A stretch of 64,000 nt of DNA from Desulfosediminicola flagellatus. GTDB lineage: Bacteria; Desulfobacterota; Desulfobulbia; Desulfobulbales; Desulfocapsaceae. The notes below the pieces were generated by a model. That model did not search any database. It had not been told where the DNA came from and worked only from the letters and a program-made list of their open reading frames with translations. The number at the start of each line of letters is the position of its first letter. Within the stretch, counting starts at the first letter, position 1. The DNA lies in the NCBI RefSeq assembly GCF_005116655.2, contig NZ_CP050698.1:124001-188000 (forward strand), read 5' to 3'. This document shows, in pieces, positions 18,690 through 27,406 of this stretch. Both the position numbers and the translations under genes were made by a program.

Positions 18690-18815
18690 CTCAGTCCTCA
18701 GTCCTCAGTCCTCAGTCCTCAGTCCTCAGTCCTCAGTCCTCAGTCCTCAGTCCTCAGTCCTCAGTCCTCAGTCCTTACCCCTATCACCTCACACTTTACA
18801 CCTCACATTTTAGCG
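18690..18815. repeat. Degenerate heptanucleotide tandem array
   Basis: Twelve perfect copies of CTCAGTC run from 18690 to 18773. The 7-bp register then continues with degenerate units CTTACCC, CTATCAC, CTCACAC, TTTACAC, CTCACAT and TTTAGCG. It lies just beyond the stop of the TPR lipoprotein gene. This resembles the short tandemly repeated heptamers known from cyanobacteria and other bacteria in being a 7-bp unit; relationship is not claimed. Confidence 0.9.
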
Positions 18816-18822
18816 CTTCAAA

Positions 18823-21099
18823 TTATTGTTGAATTTCCTTTAAAAGTTCCTCAGCTTTTTCTCTTTCTGCAAATGGAGTTTTTGATTCAAGCGCCTTTTG
18901 CAGTGCAGGTAATGCTGCAGCTTTATCATTATTGGCGAACTGTGCTTGAGCGAGATGGTAATTAATTACAGGATCATCAGGCTTTTCAGCGAGTGCCTGT
19001 TCGAATTGAGAGATTGCAAGTCCGTATGCTTTTCGCTTGTAATGTACCGTCCCCAGTGTGTCCGAAATCCGTGGGTCATCAGGCAGGGCTTGTTTAGCCA
19101 GCATTGCCAGACGTAACGCCTCGCCAAGGTCACCATTTTCATCTTGTGCAATCAGGTAAGCAAGGTTATTGGCGGCAGCTGGTTGGTCTGATTTAAGCTC
19201 AAGGACACGTTTATACTGTGCTATGGCTTCAGGTATTTGCTGCCTAGCCTCATGTAATGTTGCAAGGCCTAAATTAGCCGGTATTGAATTCGGTTGAGTT
19301 TTAAGTAACTCGTTAAATTCAGTGATAGCCTCTTCAGTTTTACCAAGTGAGTGCATCACTTGAGCCCGTATAATATACGGCTGAGGGTTTTGCGGAGCGA
19401 GAGCCTGGGCCTTTGCAAAGGCGGTGAGAGCTGGTTCAGCCTGCTTGTCCCTCATAAGAAGCTCGCCCAGCAGCATATAATGGCCGGGTGCGTCTTCTGC
19501 GAGTCTTATTTGTTCTTCAACAGTTTTTATAGCAGCTTTTATATCGCCTTTTGATTGAATAGAAGTATACAAGCCAAGCGCTTTTGAGTTGTCAGGAGCT
19601 TGTTCAAGCAATTGCTTGAAGAGCTTAGCTGCCTCTTCTGGCTTGTTGTTGCCGAGATATGCAAGACCAAGGCTACCCATTACTTCTATATCGTTAGGGA
19701 CAGTTTCCTGTATTTTCGATAGAAGCTTTATTGCATCGTCAAAACGCTTGTCCTGAAGGAGTGCTTTAGAGAGAAGCTTTGCAGCGGCGAAGTTGCGAGG
19801 GTTGAGGCGAAGTGCCATCGTTGCCTCTTTGCCTGCATTTTCAGAGTCTCCCTGGATGAGCAAAATTTGTGATTGCAAGGTATGGAATCGACTGTTTGCC
19901 GGAGACAATTGTAAGGCAGTTCGGCCAGCTTTTTGTGCCAGTTCTATTTCACCAAGGCGGAGATGGGTGAGAGCCAGAAAGTAATTTGGATCGGCCCATT
20001 TGGGATAGTTGGTGGTTAACGAGGTTAACAGGTCAACAGCTTCCCTGAGCTTGTTGTCGTTAAGTAAAAGTTTTGCTTTAACAAAGTTTGCTCCACCGTG
20101 TGCGGGGTTGGAAGCTAAAATCTCTTCCATGAGTGTGCGGGCCTTGTCGAAATTTTTCAGCTCAAAGTTGATGTCAGCCAAGGTTGATTTGATTTCGAGA
20201 GAATCAGGTAAATCTACTAATGCAGATTCAAGAAATTCCAAAGCTTGAGGGAGTTTCCCCTGAGTTTTGTAAAAATTTGCCACGATGAGGCGTAAAGAAT
20301 CCGATTCGGGTTGTAATTCGATTCCTTTTAAAAAGGCTTTTTCAGCTTCATTAAATTTTTTATTATCATTGTAGTAATTGGCAAGCAGAATGTGTACTTG
20401 AGCATTGTCAGGGAAGGCGCTTACAGCTTTTTCAAAGAGTTTTTCAGTGTCTTCAACACGTTTTTGCTGTTGGTAGAGTATCAATAATGAACGATAATTT
20501 GTAAAATTCTCAGGGCCTTGTTCGATGGCTTTTAAAAACATTTCTTCACTTTCAGCGAACTTTTCCTGCGCAGCAAAGATTCGGCCCCGAATGTTATAAA
20601 AACGGTCTGATTTAGCTTTATCTGCATGTACCTTGTCAAGATACTGTAAGGCAGAATCAAAATTGCCGGAGACCAATTCGAGATTTGCCATAAGCGCAAG
20701 TGCGTCCGGATTGGCCGGTGCTTGTTCGAGAACTTTTTCGACATACTTTCTGCTCTCTTCAGTATTTTTTGAGAGTAGATAAAATTCTGCAACCTTAACA
20801 TTGGCATCCAGATTTGCAGGGTCGAGATTTGCACTTCGCTGCAGCTCGCCAAACGCGGCACGCGGATTACCCTCTTTTAATTGAAGCAGGCCGAGTTGAT
20901 AACGCGCATCGGCAAACTTCGGGTCGAGTTGGATTGCGTTCCGAAGCTCCAGGATTGCAGATTTTTGGTCTTCTTGTTGGATGTACTCCATTGCCCTACT
21001 ATAGTGTTTTTGTTTTTTCTGCTCCGGGTCTTGGCAGGCGGATAGAAAAGAAAGTAGAAGCACGATGCAACAAAGGCTGAACCAGCGAGAATGTATCAT
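18823..21099 (-). CDS. TPR-repeat lipoprotein, PrsT-like (PEP-CTERM system)
   Basis: Likely outer-membrane or periplasmic scaffold of the exosortase/PEP-CTERM polysaccharide system. Seen: lipoprotein signal peptide with lipobox LSAC (Cys21), then tandem tetratricopeptide repeats over essentially all of the remaining 735 residues, about 20 units by eye. Conserved TPR positions (A at 8, G/Y, A at 20, P at 32) are obvious, e.g. NAIQLDPKFADARYQLG. PrsT (TIGR02917) proteins are usually nearer 900 residues, so this is a shorter member. It is divergent from the Wza-like export gene across a shared 281-base promoter region. Confidence 0.82.
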   Translation of the reverse strand: MIHSRWFSLCCIVLLLSFLSACQDPEQKKQKHYSRAMEYIQQEDQKSAILELRNAIQLDPKFADARYQLGLLQLKEGNPRAAFGELQRSANLDPANLDANVKVAEFYLLSKNTEESRKYVEKVLEQAPANPDALALMANLELVSGNFDSALQYLDKVHADKAKSDRFYNIRGRIFAAQEKFAESEEMFLKAIEQGPENFTNYRSLLILYQQQKRVEDTEKLFEKAVSAFPDNAQVHILLANYYNDNKKFNEAEKAFLKGIELQPESDSLRLIVANFYKTQGKLPQALEFLESALVDLPDSLEIKSTLADINFELKNFDKARTLMEEILASNPAHGGANFVKAKLLLNDNKLREAVDLLTSLTTNYPKWADPNYFLALTHLRLGEIELAQKAGRTALQLSPANSRFHTLQSQILLIQGDSENAGKEATMALRLNPRNFAAAKLLSKALLQDKRFDDAIKLLSKIQETVPNDIEVMGSLGLAYLGNNKPEEAAKLFKQLLEQAPDNSKALGLYTSIQSKGDIKAAIKTVEEQIRLAEDAPGHYMLLGELLMRDKQAEPALTAFAKAQALAPQNPQPYIIRAQVMHSLGKTEEAITEFNELLKTQPNSIPANLGLATLHEARQQIPEAIAQYKRVLELKSDQPAAANNLAYLIAQDENGDLGEALRLAMLAKQALPDDPRISDTLGTVHYKRKAYGLAISQFEQALAEKPDDPVINYHLAQAQFANNDKAAALPALQKALESKTPFAEREKAEELLKEIQQ

Positions 21100-21307
21100 A
21101 GGATTACCTTGTCAAAGATGTTAGTAAATTTCTTATTCTGGATAGGTTATTCGGAACATGTTGTCTTTATATAGTAATTATCTTTGGACAATTTAAGATA
21201 AAAAACTACTGTATAATAAATAAAAACGTTTTCCTATCGAAATCAGTGATTTTTTTGTCTGATTATTGTAAGTGTTAGGCGTTTGATCGTTTAGATTTTA
21301 TAAATAA

Positions 21308-21336
21308 TTGACAGATATCCGGAAATATGATCGAAT
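21308..21336 (+). promoter_or_regulatory. Candidate promoter of the exopolysaccharide operon
   Basis: TTGACA (21308-21313), 17-base spacer and TCGAAT (21331-21336) lie 45 bases before the export-protein start. The gap 21100-21380 is strongly AT-rich and also must contain the leftward promoter of the TPR lipoprotein gene. Confidence 0.4.
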
Positions 21337-21380
21337 TTACGATTCTGTTAATAGTTATTAATTTAATTAGAGAGGGTGCT

Positions 21381-22097
21381 ATGACATGGCTTCGTGTAAT
21401 ATTTGCGAGTATTTTGTTTATTGTATTATTTTCGTCTCAGGGGTTTTGTGCACAATCAACTAAGGATATCACAGCATCCGATGATTTAAAACAGAAAGCA
21501 AAGGTTTCTGTTCTTGGTTCAGGGGCAGCCACAAAAAGTAGCGAAGTTGAATATATAATTGGTTCAGGGGATTTTCTTGAAATCCAAGTGTATGGTGAAG
21601 GGAGTATGGCAGTTTCAGCTCCTTATCCTGCTCCCAGCGGAGTTGGGGAAACTGGGACAGCTGGCAGTGGAGTGCAAGTTAGAATAGATGGGAGAATCTC
21701 GGTTAAGCATATAGGTGATGTTGAAGCTGACGGTATGACTTTAACGCAGTTGGCTGATTATCTAAAGATCCTGTATAGCACAGTATATGATGATCCAATA
21801 GTGACTGTTGTTCTCAATAAGAGCAACAGTAAGCGTTATACAGTTATGGGCAAGGTTGCCCAACCTGGTATTTTTCAGCTGGAATTTCCTATTAATCTTG
21901 TGCAGGTTATTGCAAGATCTGGTGGTTTTACTGAATGGGCAAATTCCGAGATGACTGTTGTGAGGAAAGAGTTGAGCAAAGATTCAAAATTATTTAACGG
22001 TAATACCTTACGGTTTGATTATGATGATTTTTTAGGTGGTCGTAAACTTGAGAGAAATATTCTCATTAAATCTGGCGATATAATTATTGTTCACTAA
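21381..22097 (+). CDS. Wza-type polysaccharide export protein
   Basis: Periplasmic/outer-membrane exporter of the polysaccharide biosynthesis/export (Wza, OPX) family. Seen: signal peptide (residues 1-21, cleaving near FCA), poly-export domain starting YIIGSGDFLEIQV, and a SLBB-like segment (RYTVMGKVAQPGIFQL). There is no canonical lipobox: the Cys near the cleavage site is not in an L-x-G/A-C setting. The ATG at 21381 follows AGAGAGG; a longer reading from 21327 is less likely. It starts the exosortase locus and is followed 21 bases later by the barrel gene. Confidence 0.88.
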   Translation: MTWLRVIFASILFIVLFSSQGFCAQSTKDITASDDLKQKAKVSVLGSGAATKSSEVEYIIGSGDFLEIQVYGEGSMAVSAPYPAPSGVGETGTAGSGVQVRIDGRISVKHIGDVEADGMTLTQLADYLKILYSTVYDDPIVTVVLNKSNSKRYTVMGKVAQPGIFQLEFPINLVQVIARSGGFTEWANSEMTVVRKELSKDSKLFNGNTLRFDYDDFLGGRKLERNILIKSGDIIIVH

Positions 22098-22118
22098 AAA
22101 GAAACTCGGGAATTCGCT

Positions 22119-23561
22119 ATGAATATTCGTCTAATATTTTTGACTGTGCCTCTTAGTGTTACATTTGTGATGCAAAGTTATGCTGGTGTAAATACTTTGT
22201 CGGGCGGGATAGCTGCTGGATATGACCTAAGTGACAGAGCGTATGTTTCAGATACTCAGGAAGACGACAATACCTCCCGATTCACCATTTCTCCTTATAT
22301 TACTATTTTGACAGAGTCGATAAAGCAATCTACTGAATTTAGGTACTCACCAACGTTTTATTATGACTTTGATGACAGTGAAAGTGATGTGGACCATAAT
22401 CTCTCATTAGATTACACAAGGCGCTTAACGCGTAAATGGGATCTTGCCGTATCAGATACCTTCACAAATACAGATCAGTTTACCTCATCTACCCCGGCTG
22501 AGTCTGGCAATACTGATACTTATATTTCGCCTGCTGTCGGGTCGACTTATGTTTTACGAGACGAGAATGGTCGTAGGCGCTACTCCAACAACAGTCTATC
22601 TATCTCCACATCATATACGTATTACGAAGATAGTAGATTGTCTGTGGCATATGTATATGACATCCTGCGAAATGATGATGATGATTTCGGTACTTCATAT
22701 GAGGATTACGATAAACACGATCTTGGCTTGGCGGTTGATCACAGAATTAACTCAAAATGGAGGACGGTCGGTTCTCTAGGTTACGTTCGAGGATTGTATG
22801 AAACTGTTGGTGCTGAAGATAGTGGTTCTCAGTCTGAGTCAACAGATGATTCTGATGACGTTCATGAATATCGCGCAGGCTTATCCTTGGAGAATGAGTA
22901 TGTAAGGCATAAAACTTTGAGCTTAGCGTATGCTTTTAATGAAAGCGATTATGATTCTGAAGTGAGAGCTGACGAGCAAATACATGATATAACGTTGGGG
23001 TGGAAATGGATTGTTTCACCAACTTTGGACGTTAGTATTGGTGGTGGACCGACGTACAGTACGCGGGATGATACCAGTGGCGAATGGGATTATAATGGTA
23101 ATGCTTCATTGAACTATAAAATCGAAAAGGGATCATTTACATTATCCACATCAAGTGGGCAGGATTTTGAAAATTTTTCGGGAACTGGTGAGCGTGGGAA
23201 AACTGAATTCTGGCAGACAAGGGCAAACTTTAGCTATACACCTATTCAGTACATGACAGTATCAGCATATGGATTATATCGTAACGAAGATCGTGAACAG
23301 ATTTTAGAGAATACCGAGAATCAAGCAATACTGGATGATTTGGTTTCAGGGGATTCTGTTTCTGATACTCTTGCTTTGGGAACGGAGAATAATCAGAAAT
23401 TCTCGGTAGGTTGTGGTTTGAGTTATAGGTTTGCTGAGAAGTATGTTGCCGATATTACATATGACTTTACTAATAATCAATCTGATGATGAGGGGAAAGA
23501 ATACGACGATCACCGTGTACAGTTAACGTTGTCGTATGAGAATGACTTTTTTCAGTGGTAA
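22119..23561 (+). CDS. Outer-membrane beta-barrel protein of the exosortase locus
   Basis: Predicted outer-membrane barrel. Seen: signal peptide (1-22, ...SYAG), then alternating short amphipathic strands rich in Tyr, Ser, Thr and Asp over 450 residues, and a terminal strand ending in an aromatic (FFQW), the usual outer-membrane insertion signal. The pattern and position match PEP-CTERM-system-associated outer-membrane proteins (TIGR03016-like), but I cannot confirm the family. It likely forms the outer-membrane channel for the polymer. Confidence 0.75.
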   Translation: MNIRLIFLTVPLSVTFVMQSYAGVNTLSGGIAAGYDLSDRAYVSDTQEDDNTSRFTISPYITILTESIKQSTEFRYSPTFYYDFDDSESDVDHNLSLDYTRRLTRKWDLAVSDTFTNTDQFTSSTPAESGNTDTYISPAVGSTYVLRDENGRRRYSNNSLSISTSYTYYEDSRLSVAYVYDILRNDDDDFGTSYEDYDKHDLGLAVDHRINSKWRTVGSLGYVRGLYETVGAEDSGSQSESTDDSDDVHEYRAGLSLENEYVRHKTLSLAYAFNESDYDSEVRADEQIHDITLGWKWIVSPTLDVSIGGGPTYSTRDDTSGEWDYNGNASLNYKIEKGSFTLSTSSGQDFENFSGTGERGKTEFWQTRANFSYTPIQYMTVSAYGLYRNEDREQILENTENQAILDDLVSGDSVSDTLALGTENNQKFSVGCGLSYRFAEKYVADITYDFTNNQSDDEGKEYDDHRVQLTLSYENDFFQW

Positions 23562-23593
23562 CGCCCTGATAATATATACGAAGAGTTTTTATA

Positions 23594-24250
23594 ATGATAA
23601 GTAAAGCCAGAGTTTTAATCGTGCTGGTTTTGTTCGTAGTCACCTGGTACGTGATGGATGTTACCGGTGAGGTTAAACCGGTACCTATTAAAAAAACACT
23701 CTCCAAATTTCCACATTCCGTGGGTGAATACTCTTTGTCTAATTCTTTTCAGTCTTCATCTGAGGTTGTTGAGTTATTGGGGGTTGAGGACTACATTCAA
23801 TACAACTACATTCACCCGGATGGCCGGAGAATAAATTTGTACGTTGGGTATTATGAGGCCGTTGGTATGGGGGCAGGCTATCATTCACCACGTAATTGTA
23901 TTCCTGGGGGGGGGTGGGGTATAGATAATGTTATACCGCGAACATTAGACGTAAACTCACGAAGTAATGAAAAATCCAATATTTCAGAAATGGTTATCCG
24001 AAGGGGTAATGAGTTACAGGTAGTGTATTACTGGTACCAGAACCGAGGTCGGGTTATAGGTTCTGAATATTGGGAGAAGATATATCAGGTTATGGATGCA
24101 CTTCTATCTGGTCGAAGAGATGGGGCATTTGTAAGAGTTATGGCATCTGTTCCAGGGAATGACCTTAGTACTACCAGGCTTGAGTTGGAAGACTTTTCTG
24201 AGAAGGTGATGGAGACCCTTAAAGATTATCTTCCAGGAGCACAAATATGA
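23594..24250 (+). CDS. EpsI-family exosortase-associated protein
   Basis: EpsI-domain protein found alone or fused to exosortases; its biochemical role is unsettled. Seen: one N-terminal transmembrane segment (about 5-25), then a periplasmic domain with the EpsI hallmark HSPRNCIPGGGW and RGNELQVVYYWYQNRGR. Length of 218 residues is typical. Its stop overlaps the exosortase start (ATGA), so both are translated together. Here EpsI precedes, rather than follows, the exosortase. Confidence 0.9.
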   Translation: MISKARVLIVLVLFVVTWYVMDVTGEVKPVPIKKTLSKFPHSVGEYSLSNSFQSSSEVVELLGVEDYIQYNYIHPDGRRINLYVGYYEAVGMGAGYHSPRNCIPGGGWGIDNVIPRTLDVNSRSNEKSNISEMVIRRGNELQVVYYWYQNRGRVIGSEYWEKIYQVMDALLSGRRDGAFVRVMASVPGNDLSTTRLELEDFSEKVMETLKDYLPGAQI

Positions 24251-25107
24251 CTAAACAGATGACACAGTTAAATAAGCAGGGGATGATTTGCTGCGGCGTT
24301 GTCATTGCTACGCTCCTAGCAATATATTTACCATTTCTGCAAAAACTGGTTTCTGACTGGGGAACAAATGAAGACTATTCTCATGGCTACTTTATTCCGG
24401 TCCTGAGTGCGTATTTCATCTGGTCAATGCGTTATCAGCTTGAGAAGATAGAGGTTCGGCCGAATAATGCAGGGTTGATCCTCATAGGGATTGGATTGCT
24501 CCAGCTTGTAGTCGGGAAGGTAGGTTCAGAATTATTCCTCCAGAGAACATCTCTAATATTGGTGCTGATCGGAGTAATACTGTTCTTACTTGGTTGGGAG
24601 TATTTTAAAAAGCTCCTTTTTCCAATTTTCTATATGGTATTCATGATCCCATTGCCAGCTATTGTATGGAATAATATTGCATTTCCAATGCAACTTTTCT
24701 CATCAGCAATTACTGAACAGGTCGTTTATCTATTTGGTATTCCAATCTTTCGGGAAGGAAATGTTCTCCATCTGCCTGAGACTACACTGGAGGTAGTTGC
24801 AGCATGTTCAGGTTTGCGATCATTGATGACAATGTTTGCTCTCAGTAGTGCATTGGCCTTTATGTCAAGGCTGAATAAATTAGGGAAATTTATTCAGTTC
24901 ACTTCAGCTGCACCTATTGCGGTTATCGCAAATATTATTCGGCTTACTGGTACTGCAATTTTGGCCTCACGATTTGGCCCTGAAGTAGCTCATGGTTTTT
25001 TACACGACTTTTCCGGTATAGTGGTGTTCGTGCTTGGGCTAAGCCTGCTAATTGCAGTGAACACGTTATTGGCAGGACTGTCTTTCACTCAACAGACTCG
25101 ATATTGA
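24247..25107 (+). CDS. Exosortase (EpsH/Xrt family)
   Basis: Polytopic inner-membrane transpeptidase that cleaves and anchors PEP-CTERM proteins. Seen: about eight transmembrane helices and the catalytic triad of the family: Cys187 in VVAACSGLRS, Arg232 in NIIR, and His in HGFLHDFSG (249/253). At 286 residues it is a stand-alone exosortase, without fused EpsI. The subtype (XrtA, XrtD or other) cannot be assigned by eye. The PEP-CTERM protein at 48565-49248 is a likely substrate. Confidence 0.93.
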   Translation: MTKQMTQLNKQGMICCGVVIATLLAIYLPFLQKLVSDWGTNEDYSHGYFIPVLSAYFIWSMRYQLEKIEVRPNNAGLILIGIGLLQLVVGKVGSELFLQRTSLILVLIGVILFLLGWEYFKKLLFPIFYMVFMIPLPAIVWNNIAFPMQLFSSAITEQVVYLFGIPIFREGNVLHLPETTLEVVAACSGLRSLMTMFALSSALAFMSRLNKLGKFIQFTSAAPIAVIANIIRLTGTAILASRFGPEVAHGFLHDFSGIVVFVLGLSLLIAVNTLLAGLSFTQQTRY

Positions 25108-25259
25108 GATGAGTAACACTGTTCCTGGTGGCTGTTAATAAGCAATAAACGGTTGGTAACACAACGTTTGGCCATTCCTTGGCAGGGTTAGATGCCTAGT
25201 CGTAAAATTGAGTGAATTAAGCAGGGGCTTTTGTGGATTTTAGAGAGAGGTGCTCTTAA

Positions 25260-26357
25260 GTGTTAAGAAACACAGAAATTTGGTTGTTGTCGTATTTTCG
25301 ACAAATAGGGAAATTTCTCTTGTCTGGTGAGAGAAAACAAGGAAAGCTACATATTCTTTTTACAATTTGCGATCATTATGAACCATATTGGAACAAAGTT
25401 GATAGGTCAACTGCATACTCTCGAGTGATGCGATGGCTAAAGCAATACCAAGCAATTGCTGAAAAACATACAGATTCATTTGGTCGAAATCCTAAGCATT
25501 GTTTTTTTTACCCAGAAGAAGAGTATGAAGCCGGACTATTGGAGATGGTCAAAGAAATCTGTGACAACGGATTTGGCGAAACCGAAATTCATCTCCATCA
25601 TGACAATGACACAGCAGATAATCTTCGTTTGACTCTTTTAGATTTCAAACGGAGGCTAGCGGAGGAACATGGGCTTCTTTCTGTAGATAGGGATACTAAT
25701 GAAATAAAATATGGTTTTATCCATGGCAACTGGGCATTAGATAATTCTCGTCCTGATGGAAAGTGGTGTGGTGTTAATAATGAAATAACGGTTCTCCAAG
25801 ATACTGGTTGTTATGCCGATTTTACTATGCCGTCAGCGCCAAGCGATACGCAAACATCTACTATTAACAGTATTTATTATGCTATAGATGATCCTAATAC
25901 ACCTAAGTCGCATGATCGTGGCCGAAATGCCTTCGCCGGTGAATCTCAGAGAGATGGCTTATTGTGTATACAGGGCCCGTTAGCTTTCAATACACACAAT
26001 AGAAAGTTTGGAATTCTACCTCGTATTGAAAATGGACGGGTGGCGGCTAATTCAGGGGTAGGTGTTGATCGACTGAAAGTATGGGATCGATGCAATATAC
26101 ATGTGGCTGGTCGCCCTGATATAGTTTTTGTAAAACTGTATAGTCATGGAACCCAGGAAAAAGATATGGACTTCTTTTTTGATAAAGGTGGTCTGGATGC
26201 ACTGTTTACAAATTTGGAGAATTACTGTCAAAAAAACGAGTATTGTCTGCACTATGTGTCGGCGAGAAATATGTATAATGTCATTAAAGGTTTAGAAAGA
26301 GAAAACAGTCCAAATCCTCAGGATTTATATGATTATGAACTAAAACTCATTCGCTAA
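25260..26357 (+). CDS. Uncharacterised polysaccharide-deacetylase-like protein
   Basis: I do not know a named function. Seen: no signal peptide and 365 residues. Asp/His clusters are spaced like a NodB-type metal site: TICDHYEPY (about 37-45), EIHLHHDNDT (about 115-125), FIHGNWALDNS (about 156-166) and KLYSHGTQ (about 295-302). This suggests a metal-dependent carbohydrate esterase acting on a lipid-linked or nucleotide sugar in the cytoplasm (inference). It is clearly distinct from the DUF3473-type deacetylase often found with exosortases. It starts at GTG after AGAGAGGTG and lies 152 bases after the exosortase gene. Confidence 0.6.
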   Translation: MLRNTEIWLLSYFRQIGKFLLSGERKQGKLHILFTICDHYEPYWNKVDRSTAYSRVMRWLKQYQAIAEKHTDSFGRNPKHCFFYPEEEYEAGLLEMVKEICDNGFGETEIHLHHDNDTADNLRLTLLDFKRRLAEEHGLLSVDRDTNEIKYGFIHGNWALDNSRPDGKWCGVNNEITVLQDTGCYADFTMPSAPSDTQTSTINSIYYAIDDPNTPKSHDRGRNAFAGESQRDGLLCIQGPLAFNTHNRKFGILPRIENGRVAANSGVGVDRLKVWDRCNIHVAGRPDIVFVKLYSHGTQEKDMDFFFDKGGLDALFTNLENYCQKNEYCLHYVSARNMYNVIKGLERENSPNPQDLYDYELKLIR

Positions 26358-26469
26358 ATACGGCCTGAGGTCTTTAGCCATATTTACATTAAAATGACGA
26401 CAAACGTGGTGGATTATATCTTTCTGATATTAGAAATTTTTCGAGAGGGTATGTCGCGAGAAATATGAA

Positions 26470-27267
26470 ATGTGTATAGATCTTTCTTTTATTATTCTTA
26501 CATGGAATTCCGAAGACTATATTGAGCAATGTATTTTCTCATTTTCAAAGCAATGTGAAAATGAACATATTAATTGTCAATTTATAGTTGTTGATAATGG
26601 ATCAAACGATACAACATTAGAGAAAATCAAGGAGTTGAATGACGGGTTGGATAATTCAATTACTCTCATTTCCCTTCCCGATAATATGGGTACAACGTAT
26701 ACTCGAAATATTGGTATAAAAAAATCAGTTGGGAAATATGTTTGTGTATTGGATTCTGATACAGAATTTGGTGCTGGATCTATTAAGCAGGTTCTTGATA
26801 TATTAAATAGTGACAAACGTTTTGGAATAATAGCACCTAAGTTGGTTTTGGGGGATGGTACAATTCAGAATTCTGTGAAAAAGTTCCCAACCTTTATGTT
26901 GAAATTGAAAAAGACAATAAAAGCAATATTTAAAGTTAGAATTGTTGATAATGATTTTTATGAAGATTTTCCATTTGAAAAACAATGTGAAGTGGATAGT
27001 GCTATTTCCGCATGTTGGTTTTTTCGTAAAGAGTTAGTGGGGGAAGTTGGTTATCTGGATGAAAATATTTTTTATGCACCTGAAGATGTAGATTATTCAA
27101 TGGTGGTCAAGAAAGCTGGTTATTCAGTTGTTTTTTTCCCAGAACTCAAAATCACACATTTTACTCAACAGATATCACATAAGCAGCCTTTTTCAAAATT
27201 ATCACTTAGTCACTTTTGGGGGCTAATGTATTACTTCAGAAAACACGGCGGATGGTTTAAAGCATAG
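26470..27267 (+). CDS. Family 2 glycosyltransferase
   Basis: Inverting nucleotide-sugar transferase with GT-A fold, acting at the cytoplasmic face on a lipid-linked glycan. Seen: FIILTWNSEDYIEQC at the N-terminus, VVDNGSNDTTLE, the DxD-like VLDSDTEFG (about residue 100), and a C-terminal YAPEDVDYSMVVKKAGY typical of rhamnosyl/related GT2 enzymes. 265 residues is short but complete. The gene is markedly AT-rich. Donor and acceptor are unknown. Confidence 0.85.
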   Translation: MCIDLSFIILTWNSEDYIEQCIFSFSKQCENEHINCQFIVVDNGSNDTTLEKIKELNDGLDNSITLISLPDNMGTTYTRNIGIKKSVGKYVCVLDSDTEFGAGSIKQVLDILNSDKRFGIIAPKLVLGDGTIQNSVKKFPTFMLKLKKTIKAIFKVRIVDNDFYEDFPFEKQCEVDSAISACWFFRKELVGEVGYLDENIFYAPEDVDYSMVVKKAGYSVVFFPELKITHFTQQISHKQPFSKLSLSHFWGLMYYFRKHGGWFKA

Positions 27268-27406
27268 TGACCATTGATCTAATTGTAAATTTCAGCCCTC
27301 GAATGCAGTTATAGTCATTTGTTGTTTTTATGTTTGATTTTTAAGAAATATGTTGTTGACGAGATAATGCTAAATATGATCTACAAATGACTTTTAGGCC
27401 AAGGAA

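Noticed and set aside
18690..18815. CRISPR array
   Set aside because: The repeat unit is 7 bp with no unique spacers and there are no cas genes.
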